Source of the DNA: a bacterium | Lineage (GTDB): Bacteria; Lindowbacteria; 2-12-FULL-62-27 | Direction of reading: 5' to 3' | Assembly (NCBI GenBank): GCA_016202645.1 | Contig: JACQOF010000075.1 | Location: forward strand, 1-16,097 | Length of the DNA: 16,097 bases | In this document: piece by piece, positions 1 through 7,650 of the stretch | Position numbering within the stretch: the first letter of the stretch is position 1 | Layout of the letters: the number at the start of each line of letters is the position of its first letter | Notes under the pieces: model-generated | Seen by the model: only the letters and a program-made list of their open reading frames with translations | Database searches by the model: none | What the model was told of the DNA's origin: nothing | Made by a program: the position numbers and the translations under genes

Positions 1-529
1 AGGCCATCAACTTGATCTCAAGAAACGTCACCGACAAAAACACCGCCGCCAGGATCGTGCGGCCCACGCCCAGGACATCCACTCCCCCGGAAAGCACCAG
101 TCCGGACACGACCGTCACGAAAAACAGGACCGGCGGATCGAGGATGTTCAGAATGACCGTCGTATCGGCGATCGCGCCGGATTTGAACGGCATCGTCAGC
201 CACAATTTTATATTCGTCACCGTCTGCCGGGCGAACTCCCGGGTAATCCCGACGAGCAGGATCAAGAGAAAAACGGCGTAATAGATCACGATTTCCATCC
301 TCCCCAGCCTCTCGATATAATCATTCAATCCCGGCCTTAGAATTTTTGGCTTGAATCCGGGAAATGTTGTGCCCCAGATGAGGGCGGCAAAATCGACGGC
401 GTAGCCCAGGGCGATCAGGGTCCAGAAAATTTGGTTGGTCCGGCTGGCCCGGAGTGAGGCGACAAATTCCCGCAATTTAAGCCAGAGGAGCAGGGACAGG
501 AGGTGGGATCCGGCCGGCGGCGCTTTCAT
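1..529 (-). CDS. Membrane protein, probable ABC transporter permease (3' end outside window)
   Basis: The frame opens at an ATG at 529 that overlaps the stop of the upstream ATPase gene (ATGA, 526-529). It stays open to the window edge, giving the first 176 residues. A short polar N-terminus with basic residues leads to a first hydrophobic segment near residues 34-52 (FWTLIALGYAVDFAALIW). A second lies near 83-94 (IVIYYAVFLLILLVGI). Two more lie around 135-150 and 155-172. I do not recognise a family signature. The permease role is inferred from the translational overlap with a lone ABC ATPase and from the multi-spanning topology. It is probably the channel half of an ABC-2-like exporter. The C-terminus, and so the full fold, is missing. 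Confidence 0.7.
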   Translation of the reverse strand, partial: MKAPPAGSHLLSLLLWLKLREFVASLRASRTNQIFWTLIALGYAVDFAALIWGTTFPGFKPKILRPGLNDYIERLGRMEIVIYYAVFLLILLVGITREFARQTVTNIKLWLTMPFKSGAIADTTVILNILDPPVLFFVTVVSGLVLSGGVDVLGVGRTILAAVFLSVTFLEIKLMA

Positions 530-1284
530 TTCATTCCGTCCAGAAATCGCCGAGCACGGTCTTCCGGCGTGGCCTGAATACACTTGAGGTAAATGCTTTC
601 CAGATTGTCCTCCTGAAACTCCCGGAAGAGATCCTTGATCCGGTCGTCCCGGAGGATCCGGCCGTCTTTCATCATGATGACTCGGTCGGCGGTCTTTTCC
701 GACGATGACAACAGATGCGTTGACATCAGAATGGCTCGGCCGCGGTCGGCCAGACCGCGCAGGACATGCCGGACCAGCCTCGCCGCCTCCGGATCGAGAT
801 TGGCGGTTGGCTCGTCCAGGAGAAGTACCGGAGGATCGGGCAGAAGCGCGCCCGCCAGGAGAATCCGGGTCAGCATGCCGGCCGAATAGGTTTCCATAAG
901 CGCGTTCTGGTGAGGCTCCATCTCAAGAAGCCCCAGCAGGCTATGGGTTCGCAGTTTCTCATCCTCCCGGCCCAGGCCGTGGCTGGCGGCGATGAAATGC
1001 AGATATTCCAGCCCGCTCAAAAAACCGAACAGCAGACGATCCTCCGACAAATACCCGATCGATCGCTTGACCCGAACCGGTTCCGCGCTCACGTCGAACC
1101 CCGCCACGCGGACGACGCCCGCCGTAGGCGCCAGGAGAGCCGCCAAGGTTTTCAAGGTTGTGGTTTTGCCGGCGCCGTTTGGCCCCGCCAAAATCCCCCA
1201 CTCTCCGGGCCGGACGGCGAAGCTGATGCCGTCGACGGCAACCTTGTCCTCGTATCGTTTAACCAGCCCGGCGACTTCGATCAT
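526..1284 (-). CDS. ABC transporter ATP-binding protein
   Basis: Complete 252-residue ABC nucleotide-binding subunit that would hydrolyse ATP to power the adjacent permease. Walker A is GPNGAGKTT at residues 34-42. Walker B is VLLLDE at 153-158, with Glu158 catalytic, followed by the D-loop (ANLDP). The H-loop His190 sits in STH. The signature motif is YSAGM (133-137), a divergent LSGGQ of the kind common in ABC-2/NatA-like exporters. The Q-loop position reads YLSED, without Gln. Its ATG at 1284 overlaps the stop of the TPR-protease gene, and its own stop overlaps the next ATG, so the three genes should be translationally coupled. The substrate cannot be told from sequence. ATPase identity is secure. 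Confidence 0.95.
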   Translation of the reverse strand: MIEVAGLVKRYEDKVAVDGISFAVRPGEWGILAGPNGAGKTTTLKTLAALLAPTAGVVRVAGFDVSAEPVRVKRSIGYLSEDRLLFGFLSGLEYLHFIAASHGLGREDEKLRTHSLLGLLEMEPHQNALMETYSAGMLTRILLAGALLPDPPVLLLDEPTANLDPEAARLVRHVLRGLADRGRAILMSTHLLSSSEKTADRVIMMKDGRILRDDRIKDLFREFQEDNLESIYLKCIQATPEDRARRFLDGMK

Positions 1285-3293
1285 TCGACGAGCACCGCCG
1301 CCGCGTTAAACAGGGCGTGGGCCGCGAGACAGGCCCAAAATCCCCGCCGGACGAAGAGAACGCTGAGGAGGGCGCCGAGGCCGGACACCTGCGCGAATTT
1401 CCACCACTCCGGAGACACCGTTCCCGCATGGGCGGCGGCCCATGCCAATGTCGAGAGTGTCAGGGCCGCCGTCAGAACATTGCGGCGCAGGCCAAACGCG
1501 CGGGCCGCAATGGCCGCCGGCAGGAGCCGGCAGATCGATTCCTCGGTAAACGCCGCCGCCACGACATACGCCAGCGCCTTTTGCGGCGGGCCCTCCAGCG
1601 GCGGCATGCCGAATTCGCTGGGCATATCGCTGATCGTCTTCATGACAGGCGACAGATCAGGCGTTTCAACTTGAATCAGGAACCGGGTCCAAAGGCCGCC
1701 CAACGCAACCACGAGCAGAGTCTCCAGCATCCCGGAGAACCCCATCCGCCTTTGAAATCCAGCGATGGAGAGGAGCGCCAGCGCGGTGTAGATGACGACG
1801 AAATTGCGCAGGGCCGAAAAAATCGTCCAGCTCCAGAAATTCGTGTTTATCACATCCGCCGTGACGAATTGCAGGATCAGGATCGCGGACGAAACTACGA
1901 TCGCCGCGCGCCGCGCGGTCGAATCTTCGGCCGGCAGACGAAAAAAATAGACCAGGGCCAGAGGGAACACCAGAATGGACAAGAGGTACGTCAGGGTCCA
2001 CGCGGTCAGAACCGGCGGCTGCCAGACGACGTAGGCCAGGGCAACCCAGAAGACATTCTCCAATCGTTCGATCCGGCTCACGGTCTGCGCCCGGACGATG
2101 TCCAACTGGGTGAATGCCTCCCCGGTATGCCCCACCCGGATGAGGGATTTGGCCCACGCCCGCCGAATATCCCTCACGCCGTAGTATACGGCCCTGGTTC
2201 CTTTGTCGTTCTCGATCGCCATGCGGCAGGCGTAGCTGATGTAGGAATCGGGCATCTCATCTTCGTCGGCCATCTTGACCCATTCCCTGCCGATACTTTC
2301 ATACCGCCGCCCGTAGGCCTTCTCGTATTTCTCATATACGCGGAGCGCGGAAGAAACGTCCTTCATGTCGTGTCTGTACAGCAGGGCAAGCCTCTGCGCG
2401 GACGGCCGCGTGCTGTTGTTCCAGCCGAGTTCCAGCGCCTCCTGATAATAGCGGATCGCCAGGGCCGTGTCCTTCCTGGACCATGATTGTTCGGCCAGAT
2501 TGAGAAGGACGTCGTCCTTCCAAGGGGCCGGCATGTCGAGGGCGGCCGTCAGGAGCGTATCGTAGTCCTTGAGCTTTTTATGCGATTCGATCCATCGAAG
2601 CCGGAAGAGTCCGTGGAGCGGACGGCGCGCGTAGAGAGCCATCAGGCGGCGGCATTCCGAGTCGGCCTCGACCCATTCGCCGGACGCCACGAGCGCGTCC
2701 ACGTATTCCAGATCAAAGACAGGATTTCCAAGACCCCGCTCACGGACCGATTTGAGCGACGCCAGCGCCTGCGTAGTCTGATACTTGCGTCTAAGCAACC
2801 ATGCCCGGAAGGCTACAGAGTGCAGGAGAGACGAATCCCGATGGAAGAGCGAGGCAAGTTCGGAATCTTCCGGCAGTGGCGTCCGGTCGAACGAAACAAA
2901 TTCAACGCCCTCCGATCCGGAAAGGTATTTTGAATACAGATGCAGAAAATGCGCCGCGGCGTTTGTCGTGTCCGGCGGAAAGACAGCCACCGTATCAGCC
3001 GGATCCTGCCACGCGGTAAACATCAATCCGATCAGCGCATCCAGGGGCCGCGACGGGGAGCGGAGCGCTTCGCTGTAGGAGATCCGGGCCGAATCGAATT
3101 GATGGTCCAGTCGATACATATAGGCCGTGTCGCAGGCGGGGGAGAATTTCAGGAAAGCCGCACCGATCAACGCCAAGGCGCCGGAGATCATCTCAGGCCG
3201 CTCGCAGGTTGTACCAACCGTGTCGGGCCGGGGTTCATGACCTGATTCATACCTGAAAACCGGAATTTTTTGAACTTTTCCTCCGGGGTTCAT
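1281..3293 (-). CDS. TPR-repeat protein with C-terminal CPBP intramembrane metalloprotease domain
   Basis: This 670-residue protein has two parts. Residues about 50-400 are helical and TPR-like, with repeated patterns such as ALAIRYYQEALELGW and SSALRVYEKYEKAYG. After about residue 410 there are several hydrophobic segments ending in a CPBP (type II CAAX protease/bacteriocin-immunity) domain. The three metal-site motifs are present: EESICR (584-589, the EExxxR motif), His622 in WAAAH, and HALFN (659-663). It is probably an intramembrane protease whose TPR part recruits a client. The start at 3293 has GGGAGG five nt upstream. An in-frame ATG at 3191 just before a hydrophobic segment (MISGALALIGAAFL) would give a more ordinary signal-anchor start but has a weak ribosome site. 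It is coupled to the ABC genes downstream. The substrate is unknown. Confidence 0.85.
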   Translation of the reverse strand: MNPGGKVQKIPVFRYESGHEPRPDTVGTTCERPEMISGALALIGAAFLKFSPACDTAYMYRLDHQFDSARISYSEALRSPSRPLDALIGLMFTAWQDPADTVAVFPPDTTNAAAHFLHLYSKYLSGSEGVEFVSFDRTPLPEDSELASLFHRDSSLLHSVAFRAWLLRRKYQTTQALASLKSVRERGLGNPVFDLEYVDALVASGEWVEADSECRRLMALYARRPLHGLFRLRWIESHKKLKDYDTLLTAALDMPAPWKDDVLLNLAEQSWSRKDTALAIRYYQEALELGWNNSTRPSAQRLALLYRHDMKDVSSALRVYEKYEKAYGRRYESIGREWVKMADEDEMPDSYISYACRMAIENDKGTRAVYYGVRDIRRAWAKSLIRVGHTGEAFTQLDIVRAQTVSRIERLENVFWVALAYVVWQPPVLTAWTLTYLLSILVFPLALVYFFRLPAEDSTARRAAIVVSSAILILQFVTADVINTNFWSWTIFSALRNFVVIYTALALLSIAGFQRRMGFSGMLETLLVVALGGLWTRFLIQVETPDLSPVMKTISDMPSEFGMPPLEGPPQKALAYVVAAAFTEESICRLLPAAIAARAFGLRRNVLTAALTLSTLAWAAAHAGTVSPEWWKFAQVSGLGALLSVLFVRRGFWACLAAHALFNAAAVLVE

Positions 3294-3298
3294 TCCCC

Positions 3299-3304
3299 CC
3301 TCCC
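3299..3304 (-). promoter_or_regulatory. Ribosome binding site for the TPR-CPBP gene
   Basis: On the minus strand GGGAGG lies five nt before the ATG at 3293. It supports that start over the in-frame ATG at 3191, which has only a short GAG immediately upstream. Confidence 0.5.
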
Positions 3305-3318
3305 GACGGCCGCTGCCC

Positions 3319-3347
3319 TTGACATTTGGTCATAATCGAATAATTAT
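3319..3347 (+). promoter_or_regulatory. Candidate sigma-70-type promoter for the ATPase-CYTH operon
   Basis: A perfect TTGACA (-35) occupies 3319-3324. Seventeen bases later, AATTAT (3342-3347) matches four of six -10 positions. Transcription would start around 3353-3357, at or just before the ATG at 3357. That gene has no Shine-Dalgarno (upstream ATTATTCGAATCAG), so a leaderless or nearly leaderless mRNA is implied. The region is clearly more AT-rich than its surroundings. Confidence 0.5.
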
Positions 3348-3351
3348 TCGA
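3336..3351. promoter_or_regulatory. 16-bp perfect palindrome, candidate operator in the divergent promoter region
   Basis: TCGAATAATTATTCGA is a perfect inverted repeat with no spacer. It covers the proposed -10 of the plus-strand promoter and lies between the divergent TPR-protease and ATPase genes. A dimeric regulator bound here could block the rightward promoter and affect the leftward one. There is no helix-turn-helix regulator gene in the window to assign it to. Confidence 0.4.
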
Positions 3352-3356
3352 ATCAG

Positions 3357-4580
3357 ATGACATCCACGTCCGTCCACACGTACCAGGCCGTACGCGCCGA
3401 ACTGGGGAAACGGCTGAAGGAACCGGCACCCGGCCGGGTACAAATCCTGTCCGGGCCGCGGCAGGTTGGTAAGACCACCCTGCTCCTTGAGATCGCCGGT
3501 GATTTCGGCGAATCCGCCCTTTACATCGCCGCCGACGCTCCGGAAGCGGCCCTGGCCGGGTGGTGGGATATCCAGTGGCAGCGCGCCCAGGAAATGGCCG
3601 AGCGTAGAAAGTCGATCCTCCTGATTGACGAAATACAGCACATCTTTGCATGGCCCAAACTGCTCAAGAGCCGGATGGACCAGGTTTATCGAAAAAAAGT
3701 GCCGCTTCACGTCGTGGTCACGGGTTCGTCCGCGCTGCATCTTGGCGCCGGATCCCGCGAGACCATGGCCGGCCGCTTCGAGCGTTTGTCGATTTTACAC
3801 TGGCCCGTTTCAGTGGTGGCGCAGCGATTGCGCATCAAGGAGAACAGAGCCTTGATGAACAGCCTGACGCTCGGCACGTATCCGGGGGCAGTCAGGTTCT
3901 GGAAGGATCCGGCCAGGTGGCGGGCCTATATTCGGGACAGCATCATCGAGCCCGCCATCGGAAAGGACATCCTGATGTTGGAATCCATCCGGAAGCCCGC
4001 ACTTCTTCGGCAAGTCTTCGCGGTAGCGACAGGCCATCCCGCGGAAATCGTGTCCCTGCAGAAGATGGCCGGATGGCTCAACGAAAAAAGCGCCCTCGAA
4101 ACCGTCGCGCATTACCTGCATGTCCTTGAAGAGGCATGCCTCGTCGCAGGCGTACGGAAGTATTCGCGCAGGGAGATTCGCAGGCGCATGGCGCCGCCGA
4201 AACTGATCACCCTCAGTCAGGCCTTTCTCTCCGTTTCCGGACCGGATGAACCTCCGTCTCTGAAGAAGGATCCAGCGCGATGGGGGAGATATATCGAGAA
4301 TGCATGCCTGTCGCATGCATGGAACTGCGGCCAGGAGATATATTACTGGCGGGAAGAGCCCCTGGAAGTGGATGGAGTTTTCATTGGGTCATGGGGTAAA
4401 TGGGCTGTCGAAGTCAAAACCGGCCCCTATACGTACAGGGATCTTGGGGGATTGACCGAATTTTGTCGTCGATATCCGGAATTCAAGCCGATGGTCATCT
4501 GCGATGAGACCCATGTATCCGTGGCGGCGCAGATGAATGTGAAGTGCTTAACGTGGAAAAAATTTCTATTAACGGGATGA
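3357..4580 (+). CDS. AAA-family ATPase with DUF4143 / PD-(D/E)XK-like C-terminal domain
   Basis: A 407-residue protein of the common prokaryotic AAA plus DUF4143 family. Walker A is GPRQVGKTT at 33-41 and Walker B is ILLIDE at 87-92. A sensor-like VTGSSA follows at 121-126, and the SRETMAGRFERL segment (133-144) is typical of the family. The C-terminal part carries a restriction-nuclease-like pattern: Glu314 in YIENA, Glu337 and Asp339 in LEVD, and Glu352-x-Lys354 in VEVK. ATP binding is secure. Whether the nuclease-like site cuts DNA is unknown, and the family has no settled role. No alternative start lies before Walker A, so ATG 3357 stands although no Shine-Dalgarno precedes it. Its stop overlaps the ATG of the CYTH gene. 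Confidence 0.9.
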   Translation: MTSTSVHTYQAVRAELGKRLKEPAPGRVQILSGPRQVGKTTLLLEIAGDFGESALYIAADAPEAALAGWWDIQWQRAQEMAERRKSILLIDEIQHIFAWPKLLKSRMDQVYRKKVPLHVVVTGSSALHLGAGSRETMAGRFERLSILHWPVSVVAQRLRIKENRALMNSLTLGTYPGAVRFWKDPARWRAYIRDSIIEPAIGKDILMLESIRKPALLRQVFAVATGHPAEIVSLQKMAGWLNEKSALETVAHYLHVLEEACLVAGVRKYSRREIRRRMAPPKLITLSQAFLSVSGPDEPPSLKKDPARWGRYIENACLSHAWNCGQEIYYWREEPLEVDGVFIGSWGKWAVEVKTGPYTYRDLGGLTEFCRRYPEFKPMVICDETHVSVAAQMNVKCLTWKKFLLTG

Positions 4581-5404
4581 AACTCAAGAAAGCATTCCCG
4601 ACGGCGGCCGAGTGGCGCTGGTTTGACCGCATCTGCCGGCGCCTGGACATCGACGACCCGCGGAACATCGAGATCGAGTCCAAGCGGAGACTTCTGCCGG
4701 AGGAGGCTGGGGATGTGCGGCGTTACCTGAAAAAACGGACGAGGCCGGGCAACGTCAAGACCACAATTTTTTTCGACCAATTTCTCGATACTCCTAAACT
4801 CGACATCCTCCGCGCCGGCGCCAGCCTCCGGCTGCGGTACAAAGGCAACGGATCGAAGGTCTATCTCCAGTACAAGGGCCGCGGGTTCCTCCACGAGGGC
4901 GTCCTCTACCGGTCGGAATTCACGTCCGGGGAGCTGCGCGATATTTTGCTGGAGGAAAGCCACCACGACGTCGTGCATTTCACCGAGACCACGGTCCGCG
5001 GCATCATCCGAAACCAGATCGATCCCGGCATGGCCGACGCCCTTCGCGCGCATCTGGGCGACCGAGTTCTGGCCCGGGTGACCAACGGGCCGATCATCTG
5101 CACCTACCGGAAGGACAAATTTCTGATTGATCTCGGAAAGGGATTTCTGGAACCTTCGGTGGACCAGGTCTTCGCCTTTGAAACGGCGACGCAGAGCCAC
5201 ACGGGCCTCCACTCGCTCTCGGCTTTCTGCGAATATGAAAACGAAATCAAATCCGACGGGGAAAACCTCCTCTTCAAACTCAAACACATCCCCGACCTGC
5301 TTGACTTCGACCGGAAACTCGCCAAACATTTCAACATGCCCCCGGAACGCCTCGACAAATACCACCGCTGCGCGTCGTGCTTCCTGCCGAAACGAGCCGC
5401 CTAG
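4577..5404 (+). CDS. CYTH-family protein (class IV cyclase / triphosphatase-like)
   Basis: A 275-residue protein with the CYTH/triphosphate tunnel signature ExExK near its N-terminus: Glu32, Glu34 and Lys36 in IEIESK. Alternating charged beta-strands follow: SLRLRYKG, KVYLQYKGR, YRSEF and CEYENEIKS. Proteins of this fold bind inorganic or organic triphosphates in a beta-barrel tunnel with a divalent metal. Known activities include adenylate cyclase (CyaB type), thiamine triphosphatase and inorganic triphosphatase, and polyphosphate polymerases (VTC) are related. The substrate here cannot be chosen. I use ATG 4577, which overlaps the ATPase stop (ATGA). A GTG at 4544 would add 11 residues and a 37-nt overlap. 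Four Cys-rich or basic residues near the C-terminus (HRCASCFLPKR) are unexplained. The stop shares four bases with the convergent gene. Confidence 0.75.
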   Translation: MKLKKAFPTAAEWRWFDRICRRLDIDDPRNIEIESKRRLLPEEAGDVRRYLKKRTRPGNVKTTIFFDQFLDTPKLDILRAGASLRLRYKGNGSKVYLQYKGRGFLHEGVLYRSEFTSGELRDILLEESHHDVVHFTETTVRGIIRNQIDPGMADALRAHLGDRVLARVTNGPIICTYRKDKFLIDLGKGFLEPSVDQVFAFETATQSHTGLHSLSAFCEYENEIKSDGENLLFKLKHIPDLLDFDRKLAKHFNMPPERLDKYHRCASCFLPKRAA

Positions 5405-6168
5405 GCGCCGTCCAGCTTGCCGAGCAGGCGGAGCAGGCCGTCGAGGATCGTCAGCGGATGGGGCGGACAGCCTGGAATGTAGAGATCGACGGGCAGAATC
5501 CCGCCCACGCCGGAATCGCCGCCGCGAAAGGGCCCGCCGCTGATGGCGCAGGCGCCGACGGCGATGACGAGTTTCGGTTCCGGGACGGCCTCGTATGTTT
5601 TCTGGAGGGCCAGGGTCATGTTCCGAGTCACCGGGCCGGTCACGAGAATTCCGTCGGCGTGGCGGGGGGACGCGACGAATTGGACGCCGAACCGGCCAAG
5701 ATCAAAAACGACGTTGTTCAGGGCCTGGAGTTCAAGGGCGCATCCACTGCAATCGCCGGCGGCGACCTGCCTGAGTTTAAGGGATCTGCCAAAGAGACTT
5801 CTCATTTTTTTGTCGAGCGCCTCCGCCAGCCGCGTCTCCGCGGATTTCCCGGAGATGACCAACGCTTCCCGCGTTCGCGCGGCCAGCCGGTGATCGGTGG
5901 TGTAGCGGATCGCGCCTTCGGGGCATGAGTCCACGCACTCGGTGCAGAACAGGCATCGGCCAAGATCCAGATGGATCCCGCGGTCGATTTTGATCGCCTG
6001 CGTCGGACAGGATTTCTCGCAAGCGTCGCAGTCCGTCGGGCATTTCGTATCATCGATCGCCGGGCGGCCGCGGAATCGTTCGGGAAAGGCCGGGATAGAC
6101 GCGGGATAGGCGGAAGTGCGATGTCCCTGCCGCATTCTTGCTTTCAGAACGTTCCAGAGGTTGATCAT
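5401..6168 (-). CDS. hyfI: Ferredoxin-NuoB fusion: small electron-transfer subunit of Ehr/hydrogenase-4-like complex
   Basis: A 255-residue fusion that joins what are two genes in E. coli hyf (HyfH-like and HyfI-like). The N-terminal half is a two-cluster ferredoxin. One cluster has Cys43, Cys47, Cys50 and Cys54 (C-x3-C-x2-C-x3-CP, one residue longer than the usual first spacing). The other has Cys72, Cys75, Cys78 and Cys82 (standard spacing). The C-terminal half is the NuoB/small-hydrogenase-subunit fold with all four proximal-cluster ligands: Cys140 and Cys143 in DCSGC, Cys207 in GAC, and Cys234 in PGCPP. It should carry electrons along three [4Fe-4S] clusters to the large subunit. The ATG follows the large-subunit stop directly (TAGATG). 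It is the last gene of the operon; its stop overlaps the convergent CYTH gene. The symbol reflects homology, not proven hydrogenase function. Confidence 0.9.
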   Translation of the reverse strand: MINLWNVLKARMRQGHRTSAYPASIPAFPERFRGRPAIDDTKCPTDCDACEKSCPTQAIKIDRGIHLDLGRCLFCTECVDSCPEGAIRYTTDHRLAARTREALVISGKSAETRLAEALDKKMRSLFGRSLKLRQVAAGDCSGCALELQALNNVVFDLGRFGVQFVASPRHADGILVTGPVTRNMTLALQKTYEAVPEPKLVIAVGACAISGGPFRGGDSGVGGILPVDLYIPGCPPHPLTILDGLLRLLGKLDGA

Positions 6169-7650
6169 CTAAAGATCATGGCCGGCGTAGGATAGGTTGA
6201 AACTTTTGTTGCAGAGCGGAAAATCCGAAATCGGCGTGTCCCGCAGGGCCATGGCCAGCGCCGTCCAGTTGTGAAACGACGGATCCTTGACCTTGTACCG
6301 CAGGATCTCTCCGCTTTCGCCGGTGATTCCCGCGTGCGCGATCTCGCCCCGCCAGCCTTCCACAAGACTCACCGCCATCCGGCCGGGGCGGGCGGCGGCG
6401 CAGGGTTGTTTCAGGGTTCCGGCGGGAAGATCCTGGATTTGGGAAAGCAGAAATGAAATGGACCGCGCGATTTCGAGATGCTTCAGCATCGCCCGGGCAT
6501 AAACGTCGCCGCCTTCGATAGTCGATACCGGAATGCGCGCGGACCGGTACGCGCCGTGGGGATGGTCCGACCGAACGTCGCGCGGAACCCCGCAGGCGCG
6601 GGCCGTCGGCCCGACCAAGCCCAGATCCCGGCATGCTCTTTCGGAAATGCGGCCGGTTCCCTCGAAGCGAGCCTGCACCGAGGGCGTCTCGAACATGAGA
6701 TCGGCGGCGGACGCGATATCCCGTTCGGCGCGGCCAATCCTCTCCGAAAAATCGCCGGCCATGTCCGCGGTCAGATCGAACCGGACGCCGCCCGGCCGGA
6801 TCAGCGAGCGGCCGTTCCGGTTTCCGCTCAGATCCATGAGAAGGTTCAGAAATTCTCCGCGAAGCCGTCCAAAATAGGCGGCGGAAGGCAGAAACCCGAC
6901 GTCCCCGCAGAGCGCTCCAAGATCTCCGACGTGATTGGCGAGCCGTTCCAGTTCCAGGGCGACCGCCCGGATCGCCTCGGCACGGGGCGGAACGGCGCCG
7001 CTCGACAGGGACTCGTGGACGGCGCAGTAGGCCAGAGCGTGGCCGATCGCCGTATCCCCCGCGATCGATTCCGCCACCGCCATCGCGCGCGGCGCGGGAG
7101 AAGATTCGAGAAGTGTTTCGGCGCCGCGATGCTGATACCCGAGCTGGATTTCCAGGTGAAGCACATCCTCGCCCCGGCACTGAAACCGGAAATGACCCGG
7201 CTCGATGATGCCCGCGTGGACCGGACCCACCGCCACCTCGTGAAGTTCCTCGCCCTCCGCCGAAAAAAACGCCGTGTCACCGGGGATGGAGTCCCGAGCG
7301 TCAGGATATCTGACCGGCTTCATCCACGGGTGGCCTTCCGGGACGATGCCAAACTGTTCCGCGATTTCGCGTTCGAAGAGATGCGCCTGCGGGCAGTCCG
7401 GCGTCAGAGATTCAAATCGGCCGCCGGGTTCGCACGACAGGACCGACAATGTTTTTTCGGAGTCATCGGCCAGAACGCACAGAAGACGAGTATTCGCGGC
7501 GCCGGGTCGAAAGCCGAAATAGGTCGAGATCCGCAGTCCCCGGGCGACGCTGTCCAGAATCTCCCGGCGAAATCGGTCTGCCGGAAGACGCGGGACATCG
7601 ACGGTCCGGAAGGATTCCCCGTTTCGTGCCGTCAGCGCGTCCATCGTCAT
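6169..7650 (-). CDS. hyfG: NuoCD/HyfG-like large subunit lacking NiFe ligands (Ehr complex)
   Basis: A 493-residue protein combining a NuoC-like 30-kDa domain (about 1-140, including HLFEREIAEQFGI) with a NuoD/[NiFe]-hydrogenase large-subunit domain (EIQLGYQHRGAE onward). The start is the ATG at 7650, overlapping the hyfF stop (ATGA). The frame extends 65 codons further upstream, but that part lies over hyfF. In group 4 hydrogenases the N-terminal RxCGxC and C-terminal DPCxxC bind the NiFe(CN)2CO centre. Here the aligned segments read SIAGDT (195-200) and DPSFHN (456-461), so all four cysteines are gone. The C-terminus runs on another 32 residues (DFPLCNKSFNLSYAGHDL). The usual trimming of the C-terminus by a maturation endopeptidase is therefore not expected. 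The quinone- or substrate-site role is unknown. Confidence 0.9.
   Translation of the reverse strand: MTMDALTARNGESFRTVDVPRLPADRFRREILDSVARGLRISTYFGFRPGAANTRLLCVLADDSEKTLSVLSCEPGGRFESLTPDCPQAHLFEREIAEQFGIVPEGHPWMKPVRYPDARDSIPGDTAFFSAEGEELHEVAVGPVHAGIIEPGHFRFQCRGEDVLHLEIQLGYQHRGAETLLESSPAPRAMAVAESIAGDTAIGHALAYCAVHESLSSGAVPPRAEAIRAVALELERLANHVGDLGALCGDVGFLPSAAYFGRLRGEFLNLLMDLSGNRNGRSLIRPGGVRFDLTADMAGDFSERIGRAERDIASAADLMFETPSVQARFEGTGRISERACRDLGLVGPTARACGVPRDVRSDHPHGAYRSARIPVSTIEGGDVYARAMLKHLEIARSISFLLSQIQDLPAGTLKQPCAAARPGRMAVSLVEGWRGEIAHAGITGESGEILRYKVKDPSFHNWTALAMALRDTPISDFPLCNKSFNLSYAGHDL

Noticed and set aside
1317-2486. 389-codon plus-strand open frame antisense to the TPR-CPBP gene
   Set aside because: The composition is Arg/Gln/Gly-rich and repetitive with no domain. 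The opposite strand has TPR and CPBP motifs with intact metal residues.
3228-3293. 11-bp direct repeat CCGGGGTTCAT at 3228-3238 and 3283-3293
   Set aside because: The two copies are 55 bp apart and out of frame with each other. On the minus strand both give ATGAACCCCGG, but only the 3293 copy opens the real frame. It is probably chance in GC-rich sequence, with no element around it.
4427-5365. 312-codon minus-strand open frame over the CYTH gene
   Set aside because: It is antisense to a protein with the ExExK motif and has a Val/Phe/Glu-biased composition typical of a reverse-frame shadow.
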